Positions 63,648 through 64,000 of a stretch of DNA of 64,000 nt are shown here, in pieces. A program made the translations under genes and the position numbers. The stretch comes from Caecitellus pseudoparvulus. Lineage: Eukaryota; Bigyra: Bicosoecida. How positions within the stretch are numbered: position 1 is the first letter of the stretch; the number at the start of each line of letters is the position of its first letter. The DNA is taken from contig CBFFRQ010000063.1 of NCBI GenBank assembly GCA_965644315.1, forward strand, positions 1 through 64,000, in the 5' to 3' direction. The notes beneath the pieces are model-generated. The model was not told the DNA's origin. It did no database searches and was given only the letters and a program-made list of their open reading frames with translations.

Positions 63648-64000
63648 GGTGATGGGTGGGGGTGTGTGACACGGGGAAGTGAGCACTGGGGTGCTGGGAA
63701 GCGTGTGTGATGGAGGTGGGAGTGTAGAGTGATGTGGGGGCAAGCGAGGGAGTGTGGGTGGAGGTGGGCGGGAGTGTGCTGTGTGCACTGCGCCACACGC
63801 ACTGCTCGGTCACTGACATGCATGCACACCAGGCGCATCGGCCACACATGTTCTGGAGCTCATGTACAATGTTGACATGTGTAACTGGCATGCAATATCC
63901 AGTGAGCGCATCACACAGTCTGGGCTAGTCCCGTGCATATGCTTCAGCAGTCCACATGCACACCCCGCCAGCCCCGTCAGCTGCGCGGCCAGTCGCCGCA
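63648..64000. promoter_or_regulatory. Upstream region of histone H2B
   Basis: About 350 bases upstream of H2B up to the window end. On the minus strand it is C/T-rich close to the gene (repeated CACACTCCC-type runs at 63660-63790). No TATA box or classic histone element is clear. A divergent histone partner could lie beyond the window. Confidence 0.35.

Noticed and set aside
1-64000. CRISPR arrays, operons, Shine-Dalgarno sites
   Set aside because: The window is eukaryotic; the tandem repeats present are in-frame minisatellites or transposon subterminal motifs.

Overview
This is a gene-dense stretch of nuclear DNA from a GC-rich unicellular eukaryote (protist or alga). About 23 cellular genes plus one transposon lie in 64 kb. 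Evidence for a eukaryotic nucleus: short GT-AG introns (mostly 60-110 bp, often with GTGCGT/GTGCGG/GTGAGT donors), histone H2B, an N-terminally lipidated Rab, glutathione synthetase of the eukaryotic type, a USP48-like deubiquitinase, MMADHC, a lunapark-like ER protein and a NUP42-like nucleoporin. I cannot name the species. A histone stem-loop-like hairpin, BspA/GCC2-GCC3 membrane proteins and a class II photolyase fit several free-living protist groups.

Layout. 1-6811 is most of a cut-and-paste DNA transposon that runs off the left edge. It holds a six-exon gene of unknown function on the minus strand, a divergently transcribed Plavaka/CMC-like transposase with an N-terminal zinc finger (one frame break), and blocks of CTAG-cored subterminal repeats at both ends in opposite orientation. 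6946-12944 holds small housekeeping genes: a PH-domain protein, class II CPD photolyase, an ARA6-like Rab, a PAM2-motif protein and a one-TM protein. 13153-34324 is dominated by three giant minus-strand membrane proteins (BspA-like ectodomain, Cys-rich repeats, three TM segments). Their 3' halves are almost identical in DNA while their 5' halves are strongly diverged, which points to gene conversion or cassette exchange. A USP48-like gene lies in the opposite orientation between the second and third copies. 34967-48723 is a minus-strand run: SelO, a 2,025-residue C2/TPR/coiled-coil protein, MMADHC, an EF-hand protein and glutathione synthetase. 49038-64000 holds a CUB-like glycoprotein, two small proteins, a NUP42-like protein, a DUF3854 (TOPRIM-like) protein, lunapark-like protein, a METTL21-type methyltransferase, a second stalked glycoprotein, a small unknown protein and histone H2B.

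How the genes relate. Most neighbours look functionally independent, as is usual in a eukaryotic chromosome. The parts that do form systems are the two-gene transposon with its end repeats and the receptor-like trio with its shared cassette. Several introns are a multiple of three with no in-frame stop, so a plain ORF reads straight through them. Gene models given here remove the ones I could justify by homology, phase and splice-site quality.
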